The notes under the pieces: model-generated
Database searches by the model: none
What the model was told of the DNA's origin: nothing
What the model saw: the letters and a program-made list of their open reading frames with translations, nothing else
From: Brucella pseudogrignonensis
Lineage (GTDB): Bacteria; Pseudomonadota; Alphaproteobacteria; Rhizobiales; Rhizobiaceae
DNA: 20,747 bases
NCBI RefSeq assembly: GCF_032190615.1
Contig: NZ_JAVLAT010000006.1
Coordinates: forward strand, 1-20,747
Reading direction: 5' to 3'
Shown: positions 7,846 through 14,958 of the stretch, in pieces
How the letters are laid out: the number at the start of each line of letters is the position of its first letter
Numbering within the stretch: position 1 is the stretch's first letter
Translations under genes and position numbers: made by a program

Positions 7846-8298
7846 ATGGCCGTTAAGCCAATTACCGCAGAATTTCAGCATCTTGTTGTTGAGATTGAAA
7901 CAGATGTCGAGGGTACTTTCTCGAAGATTTGCGGCATCACACAGCGCGGTATCAACCGCCAGCACAACATGCAGACAACGGAAGTACCCGCCGATTGTGA
8001 AGATGAAAGCCTGCCAGCTGTTGTTGAACGTGCTGTTCAGTCCTCGGAAGTTACAATCTCAGGTACTGGCGTATGGGCCAGCCAGAGCCATCAAATGATG
8101 CTTGATTGGTGGTATTCGGGCGGTAAGAAGACAATTCGTGTTCAGCACGTCAATTCTGCTGTTGGTGACACAGAATATGAAACAGGATCAGCGATCCTCG
8201 TGTACCTCAACAATGCCGTTGAAAAAGGCCAAAAGGTATCGGCTGAAATCGAAATTCAGTTCGACGGATTGCCAACCCGTACCGCTAAGGCTGCGTAA
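7846..8298 (+). CDS. Major tail tube protein
   Basis: Stacks as rings to form the flexible tail tube around the tape measure. The 150-aa protein resembles the TP901-1/GTA-type major tail protein family (Phage_tail_2): 'FQHLVVEIETDVEGTFSKICGITQRGINRQHNMQTTEVPADCEDE' near residues 10-55 and a C-terminal 'KVSAEIEIQFDGLPTRTAK' strand. GGAGAA lies about five bases before the ATG. The stop overlaps the next start (TAATG). Its place before the chaperone and tape-measure genes gives the standard siphophage order tube, chaperone, tape measure. Confidence 0.9.
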   Translation: MAVKPITAEFQHLVVEIETDVEGTFSKICGITQRGINRQHNMQTTEVPADCEDESLPAVVERAVQSSEVTISGTGVWASQSHQMMLDWWYSGGKKTIRVQHVNSAVGDTEYETGSAILVYLNNAVEKGQKVSAEIEIQFDGLPTRTAKAA

Positions 8299-8696
8299 TG
8301 GCGAAGGCTCTCACATGGGCTGGCGGAGAGCATGATTTTGAACTCCGCCTTGTACACCTTCGCGCCCTGCAAGACAAATGCGATGCAGGGCCGCAATGGA
8401 TATTGATGCGGCTCACTTCCAAGCAATGGTTCATTGATGATGTGATCCAGCCTATCCGCCTCGGTCTTGAAGGCGGCGGCATGGAAAAAGAAGCCGCTCG
8501 TAAGCTTGTCCAGAAATTCGTTGAAGATCGACCGCTCACATTGTCAGTGCTGACTGCGCAGGCTGTGTTGATGGTTGCACTCTTTGGCGATGAGGATGAT
8601 CAGCCGGGGGAGCGGAAAGCGGGGGCGAAGAAGACCCGAACCCGCTCCCGCGCGGAAAGTGGAAATTCAACCGCTTCTACCAATGGGCCGGAATAA
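8298..8696 (+). CDS. Tail assembly chaperone, GTA-type (zero frame)
   Basis: The 132-aa product fits the GTA-family tail assembly chaperone group (GTA_TIM / Phage_TAC_11), which coats the tape measure while the tube polymerises: 'FELRLVHLRALQDKCDAGPQWILMRL' at about residues 14-39 and 'DDVIQPIRLGLEGGGMEKEAARKLVQKFVEDRPL' at about 48-80. The last ~35 residues are Gly/Lys/Arg/Ser/Thr-rich and look disordered. Start overlaps the tube gene stop (TAATG). The gene ends 142 bases before the tape measure, and that gap carries a conserved-looking reading frame in the -1 register (see the separate entry), the classical arrangement of lambda G/GT-type frameshifted chaperones. Confidence 0.85.
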   Translation: MAKALTWAGGEHDFELRLVHLRALQDKCDAGPQWILMRLTSKQWFIDDVIQPIRLGLEGGGMEKEAARKLVQKFVEDRPLTLSVLTAQAVLMVALFGDEDDQPGERKAGAKKTRTRSRAESGNSTASTNGPE

Positions 8697-8839
8697 TCCA
8701 TCGCGACATCGGCAAGATGACGCTTTGGGAATTTCGCTGTGCGGTTGAAGGCTTCAAAGCCGCCAATGCGACCGAAGAAAAAGCCGCTCCCGGTATGAGC
8801 GACGATCAACTTGCAGAACTTGGAATTGAGGGCTTCTGA
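8600..8839 (+). CDS. -1 frame extension of tail chaperone (probable frameshift product)
   Basis: From 8600 to the TGA at 8837-8839 the frame -1 to the chaperone is open for 79 codons and has no ATG, GTG or TTG before ATG 8717. Its translation, 'GKWKFNRFYQWAGIIHRDIGKMTLWEFRCAVEGF', has the spacing of aromatic and helical residues of the short tail assembly chaperones (PF09550 / TIGR02216 type; compare the F-W-MT-x-E-L pattern of GTA proteins). Because the protein-like part starts upstream of any start codon, I infer a -1 ribosomal frameshift giving a fusion of about 180 aa. G5 runs at 8606-8610 and 8621-8625 place a GGG codon preceded by G in the zero frame and are the best slip candidates. 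Alternative: a 40-aa protein from ATG 8717, which lacks a ribosome-binding site. The stop overlaps the tape-measure ATG (TGATG). Confidence 0.7.
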   Translation, partial: SAGGAESGGEEDPNPLPRGKWKFNRFYQWAGIIHRDIGKMTLWEFRCAVEGFKAANATEEKAAPGMSDDQLAELGIEGF

Positions 8840-11457
8840 TGGCGACTGACGTTGAACGCCTTGTCGTGGCTATGGAGGCCCGCACGGCCTCTTTTGAAAA
8901 GGCGCTCAACCGGGCAAATGGCGTTGCTAATCAACGCGCTCGCCAGATCGAGAAGCGCTTTTCCACGATGAACGACAACATCAGTCGTTCATTTCAGAAT
9001 ATGCTTCGTGCTGGTGCTGCGATCGGTGGCCTTGGCATTGGTGTAAGTGAAATCCAGCGTATGGCTGACACTTGGACTGATTTGTCCTCTCGTGTAGGCC
9101 TTGCTGTCGGGGATATGGATAAAGCTCCTCAGGTAATGGAGCGTATCTATGACATGGCGCAGCGCACCTATTCCGGTATGCAAAACACGGCTGAAAGCTT
9201 TCTCACAAATGCGGGCGCTCTCAAAGAGCTTGGTTACAATACCAATCAGCAGCTTGATTACACCGAAGCATTGAATAACGCGCTCGTGGTGTCAGGCGCT
9301 AAGTCTGATCGCGCAGCTCGTGTGATTGACGCTCTCGGCAAGTCGATGGCGGCGGGTAAGCTTCAAGGCGACAACCTGAATACGGTGATTGAAGTTGGTG
9401 GACGTGTTGCCGAAGTGCTTGCCGCCCAGCTCGGCATTGGTGTCAATCAGCTTCGCGAAGCAGGCAAGGAAGGCAAGATCACCGGTGACGTGATCTACAA
9501 GGCTTTGACCACGCGCTTGCAGGAACTGACAGCCGAAGCCGAGAGCATGCCTGCAACTATATCTGACGGGTTTCAGAAGGTCGCCAACGGCTTATTGAAG
9601 TTCGTCGGGACAATGGATCAGGCGTCTGGCGTTTCTGCTACTATCGCGCAAGGACTGGTTTTTGTCGGTGATAACTTCGAGCATGTTGCATTAGCAGCAG
9701 CGGCAGCGGCGACAGTTCTTCTGGGGCAGTATGTTCCGGCGATGGCACGAGTGGCGCTGGCAGGCGCGACGATGGTTGCAACTAACCCGTTCTTGCTTCT
9801 GATTACCGCGATTAGCTCGGCTACGTTCGCTCTCTCGGCGTTCGGTGACCAGATCCAGCCGATTGCAGGCGATATGGCTAATCTTCAGGATTACGCCTCG
9901 GTAGCATGGGAAACCATCAGTCAGGGCGCAATGGATGTTGCGTCACTTGTTCGCGATGATCTTCTAGGGGCGCTAAACCTGATATCCGATGCATTAGGCG
10001 GCAATGAGGTTAGCTGGGAAGATGTTTGGGAAACAACCAAGGGTGCAGCAAATAACATTATCGGTGCTGTTGGCCTTCTCTACGATACCACCGTAACGAC
10101 ATTTACTAAGCTGCCCGGTGCTGTTGCCGAAGCCGTCATTAATGCCATGAACTCGATGATTGCAGGCATAGAAAGCGGGCTTCAAACAGTTTTAAATGGC
10201 ATCAACCGCGTTGCATCTGCGTTGAATGCCCTAGACCGGTTTGTCGGCGTCGCACCGATACTGCCAGAAGATATGACAGTAAATCTTGGTAGGCTTGATA
10301 ACTCATTCGCGGGAGCTGGTAAGGCTGCTGGCGATGCATATGGCAAGGCTTTGACAAAAGCCGCTCAAGATCACCTTGGGAAGCTTGGCGAGAATTGGCG
10401 ACAGTCTGCAAATGCCAGAGCGAGGGAAAGGACTGCCAATAGTAAAGATAACGACCTAGTTGCGCCGACAAGAAGTTCAGGCGGCGGCGGTTCGTCAAAT
10501 GGTGGAGCAGGCGGATCGTCTGGTGGCGGCAAGGGGCGCAAAGGTGGAGGTAGGTCTCGACCTGATGAACTACAGCGCGAAATCGAGCAGATCAAAGAGC
10601 GCACAGCATCCCTACAGGCAGAAACGGCAGCTCAAGCCCAGATTAACCCACTGATTGATGATTACGATTACGCAATCACTAAGGCCCGCGCCACGCAAGA
10701 ACTGTTGAATGCTGCCAAGAAAGCTGGGATTGAAATTACCCCAGCTTTGAAAGAGCAGATTGAGGGTTTGGCAGAAGGTTATGCCAATGCCACGGTTGAA
10801 GCTAATAAGCTCGCAGAAAGCCAAGAGCATGCGCGTGAATTGTCGGACTTCTTGAAAGGCTCCATGATGGATGCTTTTCAGTCGATGATCCCGGCCATTG
10901 AAACCGGCAATTCGGCGCTTGATAAATTCCTGAATACGCTCATTGAGGCCGTCATGCAGGCAACCTTGCTTGGCAAAGGTCCACTGGCTGGCATCTTCGG
11001 CGGCGGTGGGTCGGGGATATTCGGCGGTATTGGCAAGCTGCTTGGTTTCGACAAAGGCGGCTATACTGGCTCTGGTGGAAAATACGAACCGGCTGGCGTG
11101 GTTCATAAAGGCGAATATGTCTTTGACCAAGACGCGGTTCGCGCAGCTGGTGGGCCTGCCGCTTTGGATGCGATGCGCCGTGGCCTGAAAGGCTATGCCA
11201 ACGGTGGTTATGTCGGCCCGTTGCCAACATCAAATGCACCGACCGCGCCCGGTATCAAAGGTATGCGGGGGCAGGGTTCAAACGAAACAATACGCATCAT
11301 GTTGCAAGATGACAGTGGGCGAATGGCTAAAATCGCCGATCAGCGAATTCAGACGGCATCCGGTGCGATTGTACAGGTTTCTGTTCAGCAAAGCACCCGA
11401 ACCGTTCAGCAGTCGCTACCGTCAATGATAGCCGACGCTCAAACAAGAAACATGTGA
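8839..11457 (+). CDS. Tail tape measure protein
   Basis: Sets tail length and is ejected ahead of DNA at infection. The 872-aa protein has an N-terminal tape-measure domain (TIGR02675-like; 'MADTWTDLSSRVGLA...GKSMAAGKLQGDNLNTVIEVGGRVAEVLAAQLG') up to about residue 260, hydrophobic stretches from about 270 to 335 that may cross the host membrane, a Gly/Ser-rich linker around 546-575, a long helical segment after it, and the common C-terminal 'LGFDKGGYTGSGGKYEPAGV' block near residue 735 followed by VHKGEYVFD. By the usual rule of about 0.15 nm per residue the tail would be near 130 nm (inference). The ATG overlaps the stop of the -1 chaperone frame. Confidence 0.95.
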   Translation: MATDVERLVVAMEARTASFEKALNRANGVANQRARQIEKRFSTMNDNISRSFQNMLRAGAAIGGLGIGVSEIQRMADTWTDLSSRVGLAVGDMDKAPQVMERIYDMAQRTYSGMQNTAESFLTNAGALKELGYNTNQQLDYTEALNNALVVSGAKSDRAARVIDALGKSMAAGKLQGDNLNTVIEVGGRVAEVLAAQLGIGVNQLREAGKEGKITGDVIYKALTTRLQELTAEAESMPATISDGFQKVANGLLKFVGTMDQASGVSATIAQGLVFVGDNFEHVALAAAAAATVLLGQYVPAMARVALAGATMVATNPFLLLITAISSATFALSAFGDQIQPIAGDMANLQDYASVAWETISQGAMDVASLVRDDLLGALNLISDALGGNEVSWEDVWETTKGAANNIIGAVGLLYDTTVTTFTKLPGAVAEAVINAMNSMIAGIESGLQTVLNGINRVASALNALDRFVGVAPILPEDMTVNLGRLDNSFAGAGKAAGDAYGKALTKAAQDHLGKLGENWRQSANARARERTANSKDNDLVAPTRSSGGGGSSNGGAGGSSGGGKGRKGGGRSRPDELQREIEQIKERTASLQAETAAQAQINPLIDDYDYAITKARATQELLNAAKKAGIEITPALKEQIEGLAEGYANATVEANKLAESQEHARELSDFLKGSMMDAFQSMIPAIETGNSALDKFLNTLIEAVMQATLLGKGPLAGIFGGGGSGIFGGIGKLLGFDKGGYTGSGGKYEPAGVVHKGEYVFDQDAVRAAGGPAALDAMRRGLKGYANGGYVGPLPTSNAPTAPGIKGMRGQGSNETIRIMLQDDSGRMAKIADQRIQTASGAIVQVSVQQSTRTVQQSLPSMIADAQTRNM

Positions 11458-11466
11458 GGCCATGTA

Positions 11467-12147
11467 ATGGTGACACCTATTTGGCCTCGTTCTGTGCTTA
11501 AGCCCAAACGAGCATCATTCAATATTGCCTCGCGCACATTGGCGGGGCCGTCGAGTGTGTCCGGTTTATCTCAGGTTTCCGCGTCTGATGCTGGTATATG
11601 GAAGGCAACATTTGCAGATATCATCATCAAACGTGGTTCATCAGCGGTTCTGGCATACCGTGCGATAGCCATGCTGCTTGAAGGCAAGTTGCATCCAATC
11701 CTTCTCCCGCGCTGTGGTGCTTATCAGCCATACGAGCCGGATTGGAGCAGCCTGCTTAAGGGCGTTCCGCATTCCGATACCAGCCCCTTTAGTGACGCTG
11801 GCCTATATCGCTCTCGCGCCATCGATATTCGCTTGATCAGCAACATTCCATTGCGTGGCACAACAGCAAATGTCGCCCTTGTTACGGCAGGTCAATTGCA
11901 ACCGGGGCAGGATTTCTCAGTCGGTGAGCGCATGTATCGTATCCGTACCGTACAGATGACGGGCGACAAGTCAGCAGCCATCACTTTCAGGCCTCCTGCG
12001 CGTGAAGCTGTTTCTGCGGGTACTGAGATGGAATTCGATAATCCAATTTGCCGAATGCGTCTCGCAAGCGATGCGGAAATGGACATGGATCTAGACTTAG
12101 TCGCTCCATGGTCTTTCCACACCGTCAATTTCATTGAGGACGTGTGA
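11467..12147 (+). CDS. Probable tail tip/distal tail protein
   Basis: The 226-aa protein is not a family I can name from sequence. It begins 'PIWPRSVLKPKRASFNIASRTLAGPSSVSG', contains a likely beta-rich core, and ends 'VAPWSFHTVNFIEDV'. Its position right after the tape measure and before a hub-like protein and a cysteine peptidase copies the GTA order g12-g13-g14-g15, in which the first gene is the distal tail protein (DUF2460 in GTA). I infer a distal tail or baseplate role from that order and its size, not from motifs. ATG 11467 follows GAGGCC eight bases upstream. The stop is shared with the next start. Confidence 0.62.
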   Translation: MVTPIWPRSVLKPKRASFNIASRTLAGPSSVSGLSQVSASDAGIWKATFADIIIKRGSSAVLAYRAIAMLLEGKLHPILLPRCGAYQPYEPDWSSLLKGVPHSDTSPFSDAGLYRSRAIDIRLISNIPLRGTTANVALVTAGQLQPGQDFSVGERMYRIRTVQMTGDKSAAITFRPPAREAVSAGTEMEFDNPICRMRLASDAEMDMDLDLVAPWSFHTVNFIEDV

Positions 12148-12737
12148 TGGCTTTTTTTACGAGCGCAGAACTCATTGAATTTTCTAAGCGCCAAGTGCGA
12201 CTGGATTTGCTTGTTGAGTTTCGTTTTGCCTCTGAAACCATGCGAGTATGGAACGGCAATACCGCACTTGAGACAGGCGGGAACCGATATGAGCCGATGT
12301 ATGGCTTTGGTTTGGTGGATGGGCTTGGAATGTCTTCAACGACAGCTGCACAGAATGTGACATTCCAACTGAGCGGATTGCCGGATACGACGCTGAATTT
12401 CCTTGCCGCTGCGCTCAACGCAAATGATGAGGTCGATCAACGCATAGTGGTCGTGTCGATCCAGCTATTTGACGAGGAATGGCAACCTTTGGGAACGCCT
12501 GCTCCGATCTGGTGGGGCTTCATGCAGCCGCCGCGTATTAGTCGGACCGAAATGCAGGGATCTGAAGGCGCTATTCAGTCAATTTCGATGACTGCTGAAA
12601 ATGCATTCTTCAACCGCTCGCGTCCGGCCTTTGGCCGATACACCGACCGCGATCAGCAACGCCGTTCAGGTGGTGATAAGTTCTGCCAGTTTGTCGGTTC
12701 ACTGCTTTTTAAATCCTTTAAGTATCCCGACTACTGA
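12147..12737 (+). CDS. Tail tip/hub-associated protein, DUF2163-like by position
   Basis: A 196-aa protein starting MAFFTSAELIEFSKRQ. Features are 'RVWNGNTALETGGNRYEPMYGF' (about 38-59), 'TTLNFLAAALNANDEVDQ', 'PIWWGFMQPPRISRTEMQ', and a C-terminal 'RPAFGRYTDRDQQRRSGGDK', a motif I associate with minor tail proteins of proteobacterial siphophages. The early layout (measured quantity, covered region, displaced axis) parallels GTA hub protein DUF2163 in rank but I cannot show homology. I prefer ATG 12147 over GTG 12144: GAGGA ends six bases before the ATG and only three before the GTG. Start overlaps the previous stop by one base. Confidence 0.68.
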   Translation: MAFFTSAELIEFSKRQVRLDLLVEFRFASETMRVWNGNTALETGGNRYEPMYGFGLVDGLGMSSTTAAQNVTFQLSGLPDTTLNFLAAALNANDEVDQRIVVVSIQLFDEEWQPLGTPAPIWWGFMQPPRISRTEMQGSEGAIQSISMTAENAFFNRSRPAFGRYTDRDQQRRSGGDKFCQFVGSLLFKSFKYPDY

Positions 12738-12741
12738 TCTC

Positions 12742-13134
12742 ATGCACATTGATGAATTTGTTGCTGCCGAAGCGCGAAAGCCCTTCCGCTGGGGCGAGAC
12801 CGATTGTGTCTCGACTGCTGACAGATGGGTGCGAAACCGTACCGGGTTGTCACCTCTCGCGTGGATGGGTCGGCAATACAGAGATGAAGCGGAAGCTTCG
12901 GCAATCCTGTCTGTGCGGGGTTGCTTTCCCATACTTGTGAACCGCGCCATGCGCTCGCAAGGGTTTGAAAAGACGGCATCGCCGGTATGCGGTGATGTTG
13001 GTCTGATTATCCATAATCAAAAACTGTGTGTGGCTATACATGCCGAAACGATCTGGTTTTCTCATGATGAAACCGGATTGATCGGTGCACCGCTCGATGC
13101 AATCTGGAAAGCTTGGAGAATTCAATGCCAGTAG
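12742..13134 (+). CDS. Tail-tip cysteine peptidase, NlpC/P60-like (DUF6950 type)
   Basis: A 130-aa protein likely to cut host peptidoglycan during DNA entry. It has 'PFRWGETDCVSTADRWV' with C22 as the expected nucleophile at the start of a helix, then 'CGDVGLI' near residue 83, the GD-hydrophobic turn typical of NlpC/P60 folds, and 'LCVAIHA' with H100 as a candidate catalytic His. This matches the DUF6950 style of phage peptidases. I set the start at ATG 12742, four bases after the previous stop; a longer in-frame ATG at 12601 would lie deep inside the preceding gene. Ribosome-binding site is weak. In GTA and HK97-type phages a peptidase of this kind precedes the large tip protein, as here. 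Confidence 0.75.
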   Translation: MHIDEFVAAEARKPFRWGETDCVSTADRWVRNRTGLSPLAWMGRQYRDEAEASAILSVRGCFPILVNRAMRSQGFEKTASPVCGDVGLIIHNQKLCVAIHAETIWFSHDETGLIGAPLDAIWKAWRIQCQ

Positions 13135-14894
13135 CGATTTCTGGATTGATTGCAGCGATTGCAGGTACTGGCGTAATCGGTGCTGCTTTGCAGACAGGTC
13201 TTGCGGCAATCACTATGTTTGCGGGTACGACATTAGGTGGGTTGGCTCTATCGCTAGGTTTTTCATATCTTGCCTCCTCCCTCTTTCGGCCATCCCAACC
13301 AAAACCTGAAGATGTTCAACAGCAGGTGCGGCAAGCAACGCCCGTTCGTGTTCGTCACTATGGTCGGGTCAAAACCTCTGGTGCATGGATATTCGCGGAA
13401 GCCAAGCAAGGCATCTTCCATAAAGTGCTGGCGGTCAATCAAGGAGAGATTGACGCTGTCGAGGAATACTGGATTGATGACCATCAGGTTGTTGTTGATG
13501 CGGATGGATGGGTACGAACCGGGCCATGGGGAGATTGGTGGGATTTGCGCATTCAGGTGCGTTTAGGTCTGCCAACTGAGACAAATTATCAAAGCCTGAC
13601 TTCGACCTTTACAGAATGGACGTCTGATCATCGTGGCGATGGCATTGCATCGCTTTATGCCATGCAGGATGCCGTCAATGACGATGATTACCTTTCATAC
13701 TTCCCCAATGGCGTGAACACTAATTATCGGCTGGTTATTCGCGCCTCCAAGGTGAAAAACCCCAGCACAGGTGTCGTTGCATGGGATGACAATGCAGCAT
13801 CCATCATTCGGGATTTCATGACGCACAGTGACGGCATGCGCTTGCCGGAAAGCCTATTCACAACGCCTTTAGCTCAAGCCGGCTGGGTCGCAGCGTATAA
13901 TCGCGCAGGACAAGCCATTGAACTCGCAGCTGGTGGCACTGAGCCGCGTTATCGCCTCTGGGGATCATACCAGCTCAATGAGCGTCCTGCTGATGTTCTG
14001 GGGCGTATGCTGGCTTGCTGCGATGGTCGTTTGGTTCCAACTCCAGACGGTGGGTTAACGCTTGACATAGGCGAATGGGCAGAGCCGACAGTCATCCTCA
14101 CAGCTGATGCAATTACGGGCTTTTCTGATGTGGGTCGCGGTCGAGATGTTATGACGACTGCGAACACCATTCGCGCTACGTTTCTGGATCCTACACAAGA
14201 TTATCAGTCTACGGATGCGGATCCTTGGGCGGATGAGGATGCTGTATCAGAGCGCGGTGAAGAGGCCAAAGACGTTCAATTCAACATGGCTCCATCGCAC
14301 AGTCAGGCGCGTCGCTTGATGAAGCTTGAATGGTTTCGTGCAAATCCGAATTGGGTTGGCACCTTCAATACTAACCTGATGGGATTAGCAGCATTTGGAG
14401 AGCGCTTCATTCGCATTCATTATTCCCTTTTTGGGATCGATAGCGTCTTCGAGGTGCTAGACTTCAAGTTCATTATCGGTGAAGGCGGTATTCTGCAAGG
14501 CGCAACCATTCAAGTGCAGTCCATGCCATCAACCGCATATCAGTGGGATAGCTCTCAAGAGGGCGAGGCACCTGTGTCATCTGAGACAGATGTCGATGAT
14601 GGTATCCCTGTCCCAGCCGCTCCAGTCATTGCAATAAAGGCTGGCCCTTCCGCTGAATTGACCTTCTCTCCAAGCTCAAGTGTTCTGTTGAACTATATGG
14701 TGCGTTGGAGAAAGACCTCAGACACCGAATGGACAGTTTACGGCCCCTTAGCAAACGAAGCTCAAAGCCTCACAATTCCGAACCTTGCAGCAGCCACGCA
14801 ATACGAATTCCAGATGGCGCTGCGCACTGAAAAGGGACGCCTCGGTTCATATGGGCCAAGTGCCGTCGAAACAACACCGGCAGTGGATAGCTAA
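13125..14894 (+). CDS. Central tail tip/hub protein with C-terminal fibronectin III domain
   Basis: A 589-aa protein comparable to lambda J / GTA tip proteins (Phage-tail_3-like). The N-terminus holds a Gly/Ala-rich hydrophobic region, about residues 5-52 (ISGLIAAIAGTGVIGAALQT...), as seen in tip proteins that contact the tape measure or membrane. A mixed central domain follows ('GAWIFAEAKQGIFHKVLAVNQGEIDAVEEY'), and residues ~497-585 form a fibronectin III domain ('LNYMVRWRKTSDTEWTVYGP', 'ATQYEFQMALRTEKGRLGSYGP'). I choose ATG 13125 with GGAGAA upstream rather than the TTG at 13113; it overlaps the peptidase stop by ten bases. It probably determines fibre attachment and host contact. Confidence 0.85.
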   Translation: MPVAISGLIAAIAGTGVIGAALQTGLAAITMFAGTTLGGLALSLGFSYLASSLFRPSQPKPEDVQQQVRQATPVRVRHYGRVKTSGAWIFAEAKQGIFHKVLAVNQGEIDAVEEYWIDDHQVVVDADGWVRTGPWGDWWDLRIQVRLGLPTETNYQSLTSTFTEWTSDHRGDGIASLYAMQDAVNDDDYLSYFPNGVNTNYRLVIRASKVKNPSTGVVAWDDNAASIIRDFMTHSDGMRLPESLFTTPLAQAGWVAAYNRAGQAIELAAGGTEPRYRLWGSYQLNERPADVLGRMLACCDGRLVPTPDGGLTLDIGEWAEPTVILTADAITGFSDVGRGRDVMTTANTIRATFLDPTQDYQSTDADPWADEDAVSERGEEAKDVQFNMAPSHSQARRLMKLEWFRANPNWVGTFNTNLMGLAAFGERFIRIHYSLFGIDSVFEVLDFKFIIGEGGILQGATIQVQSMPSTAYQWDSSQEGEAPVSSETDVDDGIPVPAAPVIAIKAGPSAELTFSPSSSVLLNYMVRWRKTSDTEWTVYGPLANEAQSLTIPNLAAATQYEFQMALRTEKGRLGSYGPSAVETTPAVDS

Positions 14895-14921
14895 CTTACT
14901 GAAACAATTAGACCAAAATCC

Positions 14922-14943
14922 CCCTGCTAAAGCGGGGCGCTTT
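14922..14943 (+). terminator. Short GC hairpin before tail fibre gene
   Basis: CCCTGC (14922-14927) pairs with GCGGGG (14932-14937), including one G-U pair, around a TAAA tetraloop, followed by CGCTTT. The layout looks like an intrinsic terminator with a weak T-tract, or a barrier that reduces fibre dose. It lies in the 64-base gap between hub and fibre genes, just upstream of the fibre ribosome-binding site. Confidence 0.45.
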
Positions 14944-14958
14944 GCTATGGAGCAATCG

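Noticed and set aside
10612..11130. 172-aa minus-strand frame over the tape measure
   Set aside because: Shadow of a long coding gene; no matching motifs or translation signals.
12601..12741. Longer N-terminus for the cysteine peptidase
   Set aside because: It would lie within the preceding tail gene and add residues with no family match; ATG 12742 starts right at the domain.
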